NCBI GenBank assembly: GCA_029255685.2
Contig: CM055317.2
Span: 23,010,501-23,074,500 of the forward strand
Reading direction: 5' to 3'
Length of the DNA stretch: 64,000 bases
DNA from: Silene conica
Taxonomy: Eukaryota > Streptophyta > Magnoliopsida > Caryophyllales > Caryophyllaceae
Part shown: positions 1 through 12,300 of the stretch, one piece after another
Layout: the number at the start of each line of letters is the position of its first letter
How positions within the stretch are numbered: the stretch's first letter is position 1
Program-made: the position numbers and the translations under genes
Notes under the pieces: model-generated
The model's input: only the letters and a program-made list of their open reading frames with translations
The model's database searches: none
Told to the model about the DNA's origin: nothing

Positions 1-782
1 TGAACGCACGACGAAAATCACCTAACAAGGTGAAAGATTTATCAAGCTGAATATTTTTAATTATCCCATCAGCATTTTCGTTGCATCTCCTTTATCTATG
101 AGACTCAATCTTCTTAGCTTTTTTCCTGATTTGTTAACCAGGGTAAACAAAATTTCATACAATATAGCACCATGAAATGATCTCGTAGCTTTATCTTGAT
201 AAGTTTTATCTTAGATCAATCAGTCCTAATGTAAGTAGGATTCATATTTGTTGTTAATAATTGTAGTATTTGATAATTCATCTTCGTCTTCTTATGTTAA
301 TTTAAGGTAAGTAATATAAAACAACACGATATTATAAAGGTCTCTCCAATTACAAGTAAACAATCATCTAAAATGAAATATGAGATGCATAAAACCAAAA
401 TTGATAAAAAATGATATTATTAGCAAAAGATTTGTTTTGTATGATTTGGTACATAGAGAACAAATTAGTGAGGAGGCCAAACATCGGTTTCACAATTGAT
501 ATAACCCATTGGAGTTGGCGGCTTGTTTTGAATGACAGATAATTGGTAATTGTATAATGAATGATGCATGGTAAATGGTACTCCGTAATTGAATAGTTAG
601 AGCAAGTAATGACCGACAGTACACAAAACTAATACGTACTTCGTACGTATATGCAATATGCTTCATAAAAACAATAAAATGGAACACAATGATTGCGATG
701 TTTCACTAGTAAAAATAATAATATTAATAATAAAACATTTAAAATAAAATAGTTATACGGGGTACTAGTTGTTGAAATTGAC
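1..782. other. AT-rich intergenic DNA, nothing recognised
   Basis: No coding frame with composition or motifs of a real gene is visible on either strand. Short ORFs here look like chance openings. No repeats beyond simple AT-rich runs were recognised. Confidence 0.6.
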
Positions 783-859
783 ATGTTGGGTTGGTTGTTG
801 AGCTCAGTTTCTAGAGCACCGACACTCAGTAAGAAAACCCACCCTATTCAGCTTTTGGG

Positions 860-1050
860 ATGCTATCTTTTTTCACAAATTCTCATCGTACACGGAGGGT
901 ATCCGTCACAAGAAGAAGACGGATACCATTTTATCTCACAAAATGCTCATTTAGAGGAGAGAGGAAAACACATAGGGGTGCCCCACCTTGTCCCCCTATT
1001 CGTTTTGTGAGTGTCATTATCCGTCTCTCCACCCGACCCGTCATAAACAA
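860..1050. repeat. Possible MITE remnant with inverted motifs
   Basis: A perfect 10-bp stem (898-907 with 918-927, around ATCCGT/ACGGAT) sits beside a second inverted pair, ctcacaaaa near 953 and ttttgtgag near 1003. The word gacccgtcataa near 1034 recurs at 6498 in another inverted-repeat element, so the two may be relatives. No target-site duplication could be fixed. The short ORFs across it are not believable genes. Confidence 0.3.
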
Positions 1051-1170
1051 GACTAACTGATCTTTTTTTTCATTTGTTTTTGTCCTCCTCGTTACTTTAT
1101 TATTCCTTCAACAATAGGAGTAGTTGGTTATAATTTTTATTTTTATAATTTATAATTTTCTTTATTATTC

Positions 1171-1350
1171 CCCCTATTTTCTTTTTTAGTTTTTATAATT
1201 TATAATTTTTATTTTTATTTTTATTTGTTAAAAATTTAAATCTAATTGAGCTCATAATTCCCCCTATTTTCTTTTTTAGTTTTTATAATTTATAATTTTT
1301 ATTTTTATTTTTATTTGTTAAAAATTTAAATCTAATTGAGCTCATAATTC
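1171..1350. repeat. Tandem duplication, 2 x 90 bp
   Basis: The unit beginning cccctattttctttttt at 1171-1260 is repeated base for base at 1261-1350. Both copies end in gagctcataattc. The identity suggests a recent slippage or unequal-exchange event in AT-rich DNA. Confidence 0.9.
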
Positions 1351-1371
1351 GTACGGTGTATGTTAAGTAAA

Positions 1372-1718
1372 CTTTAATAAATTAGATAAAGTGTATGAGT
1401 ATAATAAATTTACTACTCTGATTTATGTTAAATTTAATATAATTATCAGAGAATTATGTAAAGCAATTATGTTATCTTCGTGATCATAAGTATTACGGAG
1501 TAAGAAAGATTTAGGAAATAGAGATAAAATTAATATTCTGTTGCTCTTTAATAAATTAGATAAAGTGTACGAGTATAATTTACTACTCTGATTTATGTTA
1601 AATTTAATATAATTATCAGAGAATTATGTAAAGCAATTATGTTATCTTCGTGATCATAAGTATTACGGAGTAAGAAAAATTTAGGAAATAAAGATAAAAT
1701 TAATATTCTGTTGCTCAT
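1372..1718. repeat. Tandem duplication, 2 x about 174 bp
   Basis: The block starting ctttaataaattagataaag near 1372 recurs from about 1546. Both copies contain the same ACGGAGTA word and end with ttctgttgctc. A few substitutions and a short indel separate them, so this duplication is older than the adjacent 90-bp one. Confidence 0.85.
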
Positions 1719-3240
1719 TTATTTAAGAACGATAATGTCATTTTATTTTATTTTTATTACAAAAGAACCCGTTATTACTTATTACTAGCTTTGTAAGCCA
1801 CTCAAAATTACAAATTTACAAGCTTGAATTTTAGAAGGTATAATCTACCATAAATAAAGTTAAGCAAGATTAGGCATCTTTTAAATTTTAATATGGTTAA
1901 AACATGTAAGAATGGACATGGAATATAGAGGACTGGACAGGCATGCATGCAAGGCTGCATTGCATATGTGAATATGTGATTATGTGGAGGTGAGTGCATC
2001 GAAATCACATGTCCACAGTTTTATAAGGCAAGTGGCCCAAATGATTGGATGCTTAATTACGTTCATCAAACTCTATTAATCCTTTTAAACTGTGCTATCG
2101 ATCCCACGATCTGTATTGTTAATCAAACTTGAATCATTTAATTAATCATAAAAACATTCATCTTAATATTAAATCCTTGTACAATTTTTAAGTTTTAACT
2201 ATTCTAATCTAACTATAAAAATTTGATTGTAAGTGATACATGGATTATTTTTTTATCGATTAAGAATATCTTCTACTGAGTACCAATAACGGAAAATTTC
2301 ATCCCTAATCAATTGCTAAGAAATGAGTGGTTTTATCGACTTGCCATAGTCATACCAACCAACTTTTACGAAAAGAAGAAGAAAAAAAATATAAATGTGG
2401 AAGATATCATTAAATTATCGGATAATCCTAGAAGATATCATTTAAATTTGACATTTTTGACTTAGATATCATTACAACTTTATAAAACATCAAAATACTT
2501 CGTTATAAATTTTACCATGGTTACAATTTTAAGTAAATCGACTAGAAAATAAAGTCTAATTAAGTTAATTACATCAAGCCTTGGCCCCTTTTTGGTACTC
2601 GACAGATTAATAATTGTAGAAACATATAGGACAAACAGATTATAAATGACAGATTGAATTGACAAATTTGCCTAGTATGTTTCAATAGCAGATTTAATAA
2701 AAGTGTTTGGTAATTAACGGATTTAGGTTAATAGATTGTTGTATCTATGTACAAATAATTGACAATTTCAATTTTTGAAATCTACTAATGTGAATATGCT
2801 TGGTATAACACTATATTGGAAAACACTAAATTAAAGCAAGTTAGTAAATTGACAAGTAAAACATATTAAAACGCTTGAATATGCTGTAAATTCACTAATA
2901 TACCGTTTAACAATCACTCTTTATTAACTAAATGAATGAAGTGATAAGAAAAATGTGTAATGAGCATTATTGTTACAGTTGGGTCATTCTCTAACTTTAT
3001 TTGATGGTATTAATGGTAGTCAACTAAGTGGCGATCGTATTAGGTGAAGTGTAGCTCTATTAATAATAATTGATCAATTGACTAATACTCGCAAAGATGG
3101 AAGAAGTTAGACACCTCGTAGCAGTAATGTTGTTCATTGTGTCGGTCGCTCTTGTCTCTGCTCTCTATTCTCTAATCTCTCTTCTCTCTTGTCTTTTCGA
3201 ACCTTGATTTTTTTTTTCCTTTTTGTTTTGTTAAGATAAG
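1719..3240. other. Anonymous AT-rich DNA
   Basis: No gene-like frame, long inverted repeat or recognised element was seen in this stretch. Short ORFs are consistent with chance. Confidence 0.5.
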
Positions 3241-3277
3241 AAAACTAAATTGATCATCTTATATATATATGAACAAT

Positions 3278-3790
3278 TTATCTTATTTTTTTGAAATGAG
3301 TAAGGTAAGTTAAAACCACCGACTTTATTTCAACCCACATCGAAAGAGTTGGACATGAATGTCCAACAAAAGCCATGAAGTCAGCAACCTTGTTGGTTTT
3401 ACGAAAACAACAATGTTTAATCATCACTTCATCGAAAAGATGAAGATCAAGTTTCACATCCTTGATAATACTAGAGATTTCCCACGGGATCTGCCAAGTG
3501 CTACAAATTGAGTTGATAACACATAAGTTATCACCCTCCACAATTAACTTCGAGATTCCTAGGTCTTTAGCGGTTAAAATACCTTCTTTTAGAGCGAGAG
3601 CTTCTGCGACAAGAATACTATTAGATCCGTATTTTTTTGCTCCTAACAACACGATTTCACCATTATGATCTTTTATACAAAATCCTAAAACAGCTTTATT
3701 GTCATCTATTCTCGATCCATCAGAATTTAGCTTTAGGAAGTCATTTCTAGGTTTCTCCCACCAGATTTCCTTCTTACTTGAAGTGTTTCT
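3278..3790 (-). pseudogene. RNase H-like (RVT_3) domain fragment, LINE-derived
   Basis: The reading frame on the minus strand can be followed upstream of its first ATG (3652) to about 3790 and ends at 3278. It shows the order expected of a plant RVT_3 RNase H domain: a substrate motif around LNSDGS, an AEALAL helix with the acidic residue, VEGDN, and a C-terminal NKVADFMA segment. This domain normally forms the 3' end of ORF2 in plant L1-type LINEs or a small host RNase H-like gene. No reverse transcriptase lies upstream and no polyA tail was found downstream, so it is most likely a decayed LINE tail. It is a different copy from the LINE at 36053-42925. Confidence 0.65.
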
Positions 3791-6354
3791 TGTTGACTTT
3801 TTTTTTTCTCGCGATTATTGGGATCCTTATGTCTAGTTTCGTTCCACGTCTTAATGCTATTATTACATAAAGTACGAGTAATAAGTTTGTTTATATTGGA
3901 ATTAACATTATTAAAAATAATGTCATTTTAAAACCAAGCATTCTACCAAATAAAAATGATCTTAATGAAATCATCTCGTGAAATTAAGTCTTTGAGATAA
4001 TTAAGCTTCATTAGAAAACTTTGACTTGCAATACTATCATAATTTGACAAAAAATTGTTGTAGCTAGTAATGTTCATTTCTTGGATAAGACCCAATCAAA
4101 TGACATTAATAAAAGAAACGATCTTTGTTTTCACTTGGATAATAGACCCAATGTGATATGATGGTTTTTTATGAGTTGTTGCATAACATGCATAGTGATG
4201 GATCTTCACAAATGGCTCCAATGATAAAGAATCCACCTACCCTTAATCTAAACTTTTTTATACCAAAAAAACAACATATGCCGATATGCGAGCCTAACCC
4301 TCGTCATGCTTGGGCTGAGTGTTTACAAGCAATAGAAGATCTAAAGTAATAGAGTGCCTCTTTAATTCATGGGCTTTTGCATCAAAGTTATATGAGATGT
4401 CTGGTCGGACAAAGCCCACCATGAATCGACAACATCGCAGTTTGTAACGTACGTGATGCAAACTTTTGTAAAACCCTTTTACTCCATTAATCATAAATCA
4501 TTCTTCGAATCCCCATCCATAATTAATCGATGATAAGCTTCAAAACTAAATTAACTTTTTTTTAATGAGATTTGTGTTTTAGTCTCTATTATCGGAGCTT
4601 TTTTTTGTGTTCCATTGTGTCTTTTTAAGGTCTAGTATTATCAGTTATAAGCAAAAATAGTTTGTCGAACGTTTTACTCTTTCCACGGGATACAAGTTTC
4701 TTCTCATCAATCTTTGGTGCCATTTATGTACTTTTTCTCTTACATTGAATCAAACAAAGGATCTGTTGAAATAGGAGGAGAAACCAGTGTTGTGGTAAGG
4801 TAGCCAATGACTTGAGAACTATATCGGCACGACTGTGGTGGTAATCGTTTCACGCCGGTCATTTCTCTAGATTAACACTGCGACATCCGTACACAACTAC
4901 TCGTGTATAAGAGCCTTGGAACGAGTTAGTAACAATACTCAGGAATAAACTGTAACTTTAATTTTTTTTGAAAGTGCAATATGTCAAAATGACTACTTAT
5001 GTTTTTTAATGATAACTTTCGTATCGTACGTGTAGAGTTTTTGTTCGCAAACTAATAACTGATGTTTTCCTTTAAAAACATGTACTCCATATGAAAGCAA
5101 CAATTAAAAAAACTTTGAAGTATTGTTTAAAATTGGGCCAACCTATAATTATGTCAATGAACCCCTTCAATTCAGTGACCATGCATGAAATATGTATATC
5201 CCACAAGCCTTTCTGATACGAATGCGGAAGCGAGTAACAAACTTAACGAACAAGAGAATCATATTCGCGTCTGACTTGTGAAAACCGTAGCAAAAACAAA
5301 GAACAGACTAAAATATTTAGCTTGAAATCAACCAAAGTAATGGCTGTCGACCATTATTTAAGCTAACCTTGCTTGATCGATTGACGGAGATTTAAAGTGC
5401 CTTCTCAAATCTGAAATGGGTGGCAATTTGATTCTTTTCGGGGTTCCTTTCCTTATTTTAATATTTCAATCCTTAGAATACAGTACAACTCTAATTTAAA
5501 TAGACCTAATTTGCTAAAAATAAAAGACACCTACTTCAACCTGAAAACAAACAATACTGAAGTTGAGTACACATATTCCGACCTCGACTTTGTTGTTGTG
5601 CCATAATTAAAACGTCACAGCTTGGCTGACCCGTGTGCAGTGCCCGAACCTTCAAGGGTTGAATCTAGCTACAATAATCTAGGGTTCACTCGCAATCGTA
5701 TCACTTTCTATTTTGTGTATTTGTGTTGAAATTTCACCATTGAGATTTGAAAGTTCTTATCATTGACATTCCAGACCTTAAAATTATTAAACTCTAACTA
5801 CGACGTAGTAATTGGTCTCATACTTGAACAGTAAATAGAAAAACATAAATTTTTATTTCAGACCGTTTGTGTAAAGTTTCAGAGATAAATATGTGATATT
5901 TCATAATTAAAGATGATAATATTAATAATTATAAAATCCTCTGGTATTACTTCAAATCAAAATGGTTCATCTCAAACAAGAAGACGATATTAAAAGGTTG
6001 TAGCCAAGTGGAGGGTATTGGCAAGGTAGGGTTGAATTGAAAGCAACCGGTTGTATTGGTTGTGGAATAAGCATAATTAATTGTCGGCAAACACTATTAT
6101 TTGAGTTGATAAATGGAGCCCTTAGATAGTGGAATTAGATAAATGTTGTCCCACATAATATCTGAATTACTTCCATTATTTCTACGTGTTTACATCTCTA
6201 CCAATTGCTTCAATAACTTGGATGTCCATATTTCCTTCTAATTTTATTTCACCATATCCATAACGGACTCTCATTGCTACACTCTATTAATTAGGGACCG
6301 AGAAACACTATAAAAAAAAATCCAAAATCTCTCGACTTGTTTTAATTTTTCACA
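3791..6354. other. Gene-free AT-rich DNA
   Basis: Two short ORFs (4158-4349 plus, 4294-4494 minus) overlap on opposite strands and have no recognisable domain. No transposon ends were identified. I see nothing else that can be supported here. Confidence 0.45.
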
Positions 6355-6360
6355 GATTCT

Positions 6361-6544
6361 CATTTGTGATGAGCGATATCCGTCAAATATCAAAAGCTTG
6401 TGACTGGTCAAATATGACCAACATGTATAGATAAGACAAAAATAAAAGTGCATAGAGAATCACAAATTGCTTATTTTTACCGAATTGGATTTCATTTGAC
6501 CCGTCATAAGTTTGTGACGAATATCGCTCGTGTTCATTTGTGAT
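6361..6544. repeat. Candidate MITE with inverted arms
   Basis: A left arm at 6371-6413 (gagcgatatccgtca at its start, ggtcaaat at its end) matches a right arm near 6493-6529 in inverted orientation with several mismatches and small gaps. It looks like a non-autonomous DNA element of under 200 bp. No clear target-site duplication was found, so its superfamily is open. Confidence 0.45.
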
Positions 6545-6545
6545 C

Positions 6546-7340
6546 TACAACAAAGCACAAGTACACAATGACGAAGCGGCTGAACGATAAAAAGTGGTTG
6601 AACAAACATACACATATATATTTGCTTTCGTATTTGGTTAAAAGTAAAGTCATTGACTAGTTAGCAACGTAGGAGTGTTAAACACACACTTTTACTAATT
6701 CTTTTCTAAAACTCCTAAATAAATGAGAATGAGCTTTATCGGGGTAATGATTTTACCCGACTCAAATTCAAAGTAAACGAGAAAATGTAGCCAAAAAAAA
6801 CTAAATTTTTCTAAATTTATTATTGGCAATTAAATGTGTAGCGATCTAGAATTGTTGTTGGAAAGAAGATTTGATATAAAAAATGATCTGCAAAAAAGTG
6901 ACGTTAGTTGGAATGACATTCACGTATTGACGCTAACCCTTGAGCGCCATGTCGTTAATACTCCGTAGTATCCAAATGTGTATATTTTGAATACGCATCA
7001 TAATAGTAGAGGTTCGAACTGAGAGTTAAGTAAATTTAACAAACAAGAATGTGAGTTAATGAAAAACATAAAAACAGTAGTAATGGCAATGATGAAGCAT
7101 AAGAAAATTTAGAGGGCAAAATCAAAGTGGTCTCACACAGAAGCTTGAAGTAATGAAGGTTCAAGTGTCCAACAATAAACAAAACATAATAATAATGTAC
7201 CCAAAATAAATAATACATACATGCCCATTTCTTTCTCTTATTATGCAGTAGTAATTACTCAAAGATGGAGTAGATAGTAAATACGAGAAAATGGGAGAAA
7301 GAGATGCATATATGATATATGTATGTATTTGGTAGATAGG
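6546..7340. other. 3' flank of ASR gene 1, no gene seen
   Basis: AT-rich sequence between the MITE candidate and the ASR stop codon. One 60-codon minus-strand ORF (7036-7218) is hydrophobic and low-complexity and was not accepted as a gene. Confidence 0.45.
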
Positions 7341-7346
7341 TAGGGC

Positions 7347-8273
7347 TTAGAAGAGGTGGTGGTGCTTCTTTCCGCCTTCAGCCTCTTTCAATTCATCTTT
7401 CGCCTCTTTCTTCCCATGGTGCTCATGGAAGGCATACCCACCTGCTCCTACCGCTGCGGCCGCCGCTATCTCTTCCTCCAGTTTGTGCTTGTGTGCATGC
7501 TCTGGGTCCTTCTTTGCCTTATGTTTCTCATGCTATCACATCAATTTCACCGTTAACAATTATTAGCTCATCCATTCTCAACTATTCTCCATTTTTTTAT
7601 TACAAAAACAACCAACTAATCAAATATGCCAGAATTATAATTCTCATAATACCTCCCATCAAGATCCCAAATACGGAGTATAAGTCATGATAATAGCTCG
7701 GATCAGGATCGATCTCTTTCTCCATCCAAAATTAATTCTACAGTAGAATTTGGAGTGACTAGATCTAGTTGGATCAAAAATAATTGAATATATTTGGTCC
7801 ATCAACACACTTATATACGTACTACCCTACCTATCCATAATTGTACGTACTCATCACTCATCATCATACAATCACTACTTTAATGTTAAATTAAACTAAT
7901 ACTCTATTTGTAAGTATGACTTAGCTTAATTGTTCCCTTGCATTAAAATTCTCCAACTAATTTTTTTAAAGTTTAACCTCCTTTCCTCCGTCTCATTCAT
8001 TAATTCCATTTTAGTTACAATACTTTTAGAAGAGAATGTAAAAGATAAACAAATTAAATGAGGGTTAATTAGAAATGAAGGGATATAATAAGTAGGACTT
8101 ACAAGAGCAAAGGCGCCGGCAGCAACGGCACTAAGCTCACCCATGTGCTCCTTATGCTTGTATGACTTCTCATCCTTGCGGAAATCTTCAGCAGTCTTCA
8201 ACTCATCGGGAATATCTTCATCCTTGTGGTGGTGAAAGTGCCCGTGGTGGTGCTTCTCTTCTTCTCCTGACAT
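7347..8273 (-). CDS. ASR (ABA/WDS) protein 1, two exons
   Basis: Exon 1 is 8103-8273 (57 codons) and exon 2 is 7347-7532 (61 codons plus TAA). The 570-bp intron starts GTAAGT and ends ATAG, giving a 118-residue protein, normal for the family. The N-terminus is His-rich ([10 protein letters not shown], about residues 8-17), the usual zinc-binding segment. The ABA/WDS core has the [14 protein letters not shown] stretch before the intron and [27 protein letters not shown] after it, ending KKHHHLF. Family members are small hydrophilic proteins induced by ABA, drought and ripening; they act as chaperones and DNA-binding factors in cytosol and nucleus. Function here is inferred from the family. It is the first of three same-strand ASR genes in the window. 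Confidence 0.93.
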
Positions 8274-8358
8274 TCTTAATATTACTGCTAGATATTGTTG
8301 TGCTAATGTATGTATGGGACTTGTGAATTTAGTTGCCTTCTAACATTCTAGTATTCTA

Positions 8359-8368
8359 CTTATATAAT
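8359..8368 (-). promoter_or_regulatory. TATA box of ASR gene 1
   Basis: Read on the minus strand, the sequence ATTATATAAG lies about 90 bp upstream of the ATG at 8273. The other two ASR genes have TATA boxes at 78-85 bp from their start codons, which supports the assignment. Transcription would begin some 30 bp downstream. Confidence 0.6.
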
Positions 8369-8369
8369 A

Positions 8370-9213
8370 TCCAGAAGATATCTTGCTTTGGATAGATAGT
8401 GACACACCCACTAAGGGTAGTCCTTAGCTAACTAGCTACCATTTACATACGTCCGCACCTAAATACCTAATCCAATAGACCACTATAATACGTACGTACA
8501 TTCTCTAATAATATGATCTTTATTACGCAATCGATTAGTTATCATGGATATCTCTCATAAGTTTAAAATCGATTAACTAACCTCTTCAGTGTGTCTTCGA
8601 AAGCTTTTATAAGAGTTTATATCAACGACGACACGCGTTAGTTAAACCAATAATGTACCAATACTAAGTCTTACAATCTTTTTTTCTTAAGTATGAAAAA
8701 ATCATGCATACTATGTATGTGTAGCATCTTCCCTAAAATTTTACATATTTCTAAAATGACAAATTCACAAATATGTCCCACTTTTTTTATTTGTCAATCA
8801 TTTGTTATTACAAAAACTTGTAACACCACATTCTCTCTCTTACTTTCAATTACATCCACATATCATCATACCATTAACGGGACGGCCAAATATCAATTTT
8901 CATAACCAATTTTTACAAATATATTATAGTTATTTAGTTTATTAGATTAGCGAGAAACCATAAATTTAGATAAAGTGTCCTTTGTGACCATTTTGAACTT
9001 GTTTTGTATACATTCATCAATCATGGAATGACATATCACTAAATGGTTTCATGTTAATAAACGATAATGGTTGCATTTTATTATCTTCCAAACTTGGACG
9101 CTTTGTTAGTTGTTACCACTAGTACATATAATTTAGTTTGATTGTTCAATATCAGTGATCATATTAGTGATAGGTAGTGTATCAAATTGACCGAAACTTT
9201 TAACTTGATGTTG
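8370..9213. other. Upstream region of ASR gene 1, no gene seen
   Basis: AT-rich sequence between the ASR promoter and a copia insertion. I could not pick out a convincing ABA-response element (ACGTG core) by eye, nor any coding frame. Confidence 0.4.
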
Positions 9214-9218
9214 AGTTT

Positions 9219-9392
9219 TGTTAAACACAAAATAGTATCAAACGCTTGCCGTTTCTTATTCATCACAGGAGATAATATATAGCAAAGTTATGACATTAGT
9301 CTTAGGGTTTTACGTAGCCCAATACATGAGACATACTAATGATGGGCTTAACAAGCCATTAGGATAATATAATAATCCATAATAATCCATTA
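9219..9392 (-). repeat. 3' LTR of the young copia element
   Basis: 174 bp, matching 13811-13984 without a difference that I could see. The polypurine tract AGGGGGGG on the minus strand (9393-9400) abuts it, which fixes the LTR boundary at TAATGG rather than at a TG dinucleotide. Confidence 0.95.
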
Positions 9393-9399
9393 CCCCCCC

Positions 9400-12300
9400 T
9401 CAAGTTGGAGCATACGGGTTGACAATGCCCAACTTGCGAACTATGGACTGAAAATGAGTAACTCCAAGTGCCTTTGTGAGAACATCCGCCAGTTGGGCCG
9501 AAGTAGGGACATGGAAGGGAGCAATAAGACCATCTTTAATGGCATCCCGAACAAAATGACAATCGATCTCGATATGCTTAGTACGCTCGTGGAAGACCGG
9601 GTTTTGAGCGATATGAAGCGCCGATTGACTATCACTGAAAACATCCACCGATTCCGGGTGAGGCACCCCCAAATCTCCCAAAAGACCCGTGAGCCACTTT
9701 ATTTCCCCAGTAACAGCACGTAAGGCGCGGTATTCAGCCTCGGCCGAGGACAAGGAGACCGTATGTTGCTTCTTGGTCTTCCACGAGACAAGAGAAGAGC
9801 CAAAATAAACCACCCATCCAGATAGAGACCTACGGGTCTCGGGACATGCGGCCCAATCGGAGTCACACCAACCGGATAACTTCATGTTGGACCGAGTGGA
9901 AAGCAAAATGCCTTGTCCCGGTGTGCCTTTAAGGTATCGAACGGTGCGTAAGGCAGCTTGCCAGTGAGCCTCGCGCGGGGTATTCATAAACTGCGACAAC
10001 GTATGGACCGTATAACAAATATCCGGCCGGGTCACGGCTAAATATACTAACCGACCAACTAACCTCCGATATTTTTCGGGATCGGACAGAAAGGGGCTCT
10101 CATTCCGCCCGAGCTGATGGTGTTGTTCAAGAGGTGTGGCAGCCGGTTTACATCCGAGTAATCCCACTTCATTGATAATATCAAGAGCATATTTTCGCTG
10201 GCACAAGAAAACTCCGTCGGGATTACGCGCCACTTCAAGACCAAGGAAATATTTCAAGTCACCCAAATCCTTCATGTGAAAACATTTGTGGAGATAGGCT
10301 TTGAAGGTGACGAGAGAGGGCAAATCATTGCCAGAAACGATTAAATCATCAACATAGATGAGCACATTGAGACGAATAGCATCCTTCACATAGGTGAACA
10401 AGGAGTAGTCATAATAGCTTTGTGAAAACCCATATTGTTTCAAGGCCGACCCAAGTTTAGCAAACCAACAACGCGGAGCTTGCTTAAGACCATACAAAGA
10501 TTTCTTCAACCTACAGACGAGACCGGGTGTGGGGGCCGTAAACCCCGGAGGTAACCGCATGAACACTTCTTCTTCTAGGTCACCATGAAGGAAAGCGTTG
10601 TGCACATCCATTTGGTGCAAATGCCAATTTTTCGCTGCAGCAACAGAAAGAAAAGTACGGACGGTGGTCATTTTCGCAACGGGAGCAAATGTCTCATCAT
10701 AGTCGACCCCCTCTGTTTGGTGATTACCAAATACAACGAGTCGTGCTTTAAAACGTTCAATAGAAGAATCAGACTTGTATTTTATTTTATACAACCATTT
10801 GCTTCCCAATGCTTTCTTTCCGGGTGGCAAGACATCAAGGACCCAGGTCTTATTAGCAATCAAAGCGCGCATTTCGGCTTCCATAGCTTTGCGCCAATCG
10901 GGACTCTTAACAGCCTCCTTGAAATTTCGAGGCTCCGTATGAGATGTGAGAGCCGCTAAATAAGACCGATAAGGAGTAGAAAATTTACTGCATGATAAAT
11001 AGTTAGCTAAGGGATACGGGGTACCTGAGGACGGAGATGTGACAGTAAGGCGAGATGCGCTTGACGGACTACCCTCACTGCTATCATCACTATCAAAATC
11101 CAGAATGTAATCACGATAATTCGAGTTTGGAACCCGAGTGCGCTGCCCTCTGCCGCGAGCAGGCTGAACAGACGGAGAGCTGAAGGGAACGGTGTCCGTA
11201 GTCGGGGACACAACAGAATCATGTGGATTGATAACTGGGTTGGATGGGCTGTCTGGGCTTGGAGAAGCGGGTGCGGATTCGGGGACAGGATCAACAGGAG
11301 GTAAAAGTGTGTCTTCCCAATGTATAACAAGGTCACTGATTGGTGCATTAACACTAGGGTCAATTATGGGACTAGTTGAAGCATTTTGAAAAGGAAACTT
11401 ATCTTCGTAGAATTTTACGTCACGTGAGACAAAGAATTCCCGACGATCAAGGTCATATAAATACCAACCTTTTTGGCCCGCGGGGTAACCCATAAAAACA
11501 CATTTTCGACTGCGACTAGCAAATTTATCCCCTTTGGTTTTCTGGTTGTGGGCAAAACACAATGATCCGAATACCCGTAACATGTGGAAATTTGGTGCTT
11601 TTCCATAAATTCGTTCATAAGGTGTTAGGCCATTAAGAAGACGAGACGGGGTACGATTAATTATTGAAGCCGCAGCGAGAGCACACTCCCCCCAAAATTT
11701 AATAGGCAAATTACCTTGAAACCGTAAAGCACGGGCCACATTTAAAATGTGTTGATGTTTTCGCTCAACCCTTCCATTTTGTTGTGGGGTACCGACACAT
11801 GAGGATTGAAATAGGATGCCGTGCTCGGAAAAATATGGTTTTAAGGTATGAAATTCAGTCCCATTATCGCTTCTCACAATTTTTATTTTGGCCGAAAATT
11901 GTCGTTTGAGCATAGCCATAAAAAGTTTGAATTTAAGAGCGACATCAGTTTTGTTATTAAGCAAATAAATCCAAACCCCCCTTGAAAAATCATCGACCAA
12001 GGTTAGAAAATATCGGGCACCTGTCGTAGACGGAACATCGTATGGGCCCCACAAATCACAATGTATTATTTCAAAAGCGTGTAAGCTATTATTTGAGCTT
12101 AGAGGGAAACTATTACGAATATGTTTGGCCCGATGACAAACCTCACATGGTTGAGCCAAAGACTGTTCTTTAGAATTTAAGACAGGTAGAAGCCTAAGAA
12201 TTTGCTCAGACGGATGACCCAATCTGTTATGCCACAAAGTAAAAGATAACCCTGTTTGCACAGCATGAGCGGATTCCAAAGCAGCCCGGAGGTAGTAAAG

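Noticed and set aside
783..1060. Two overlapping plus-strand ORFs of 66-75 codons
   Set aside because: They cross an inverted-repeat MITE-like block, lie in different frames of one another and show no domain.
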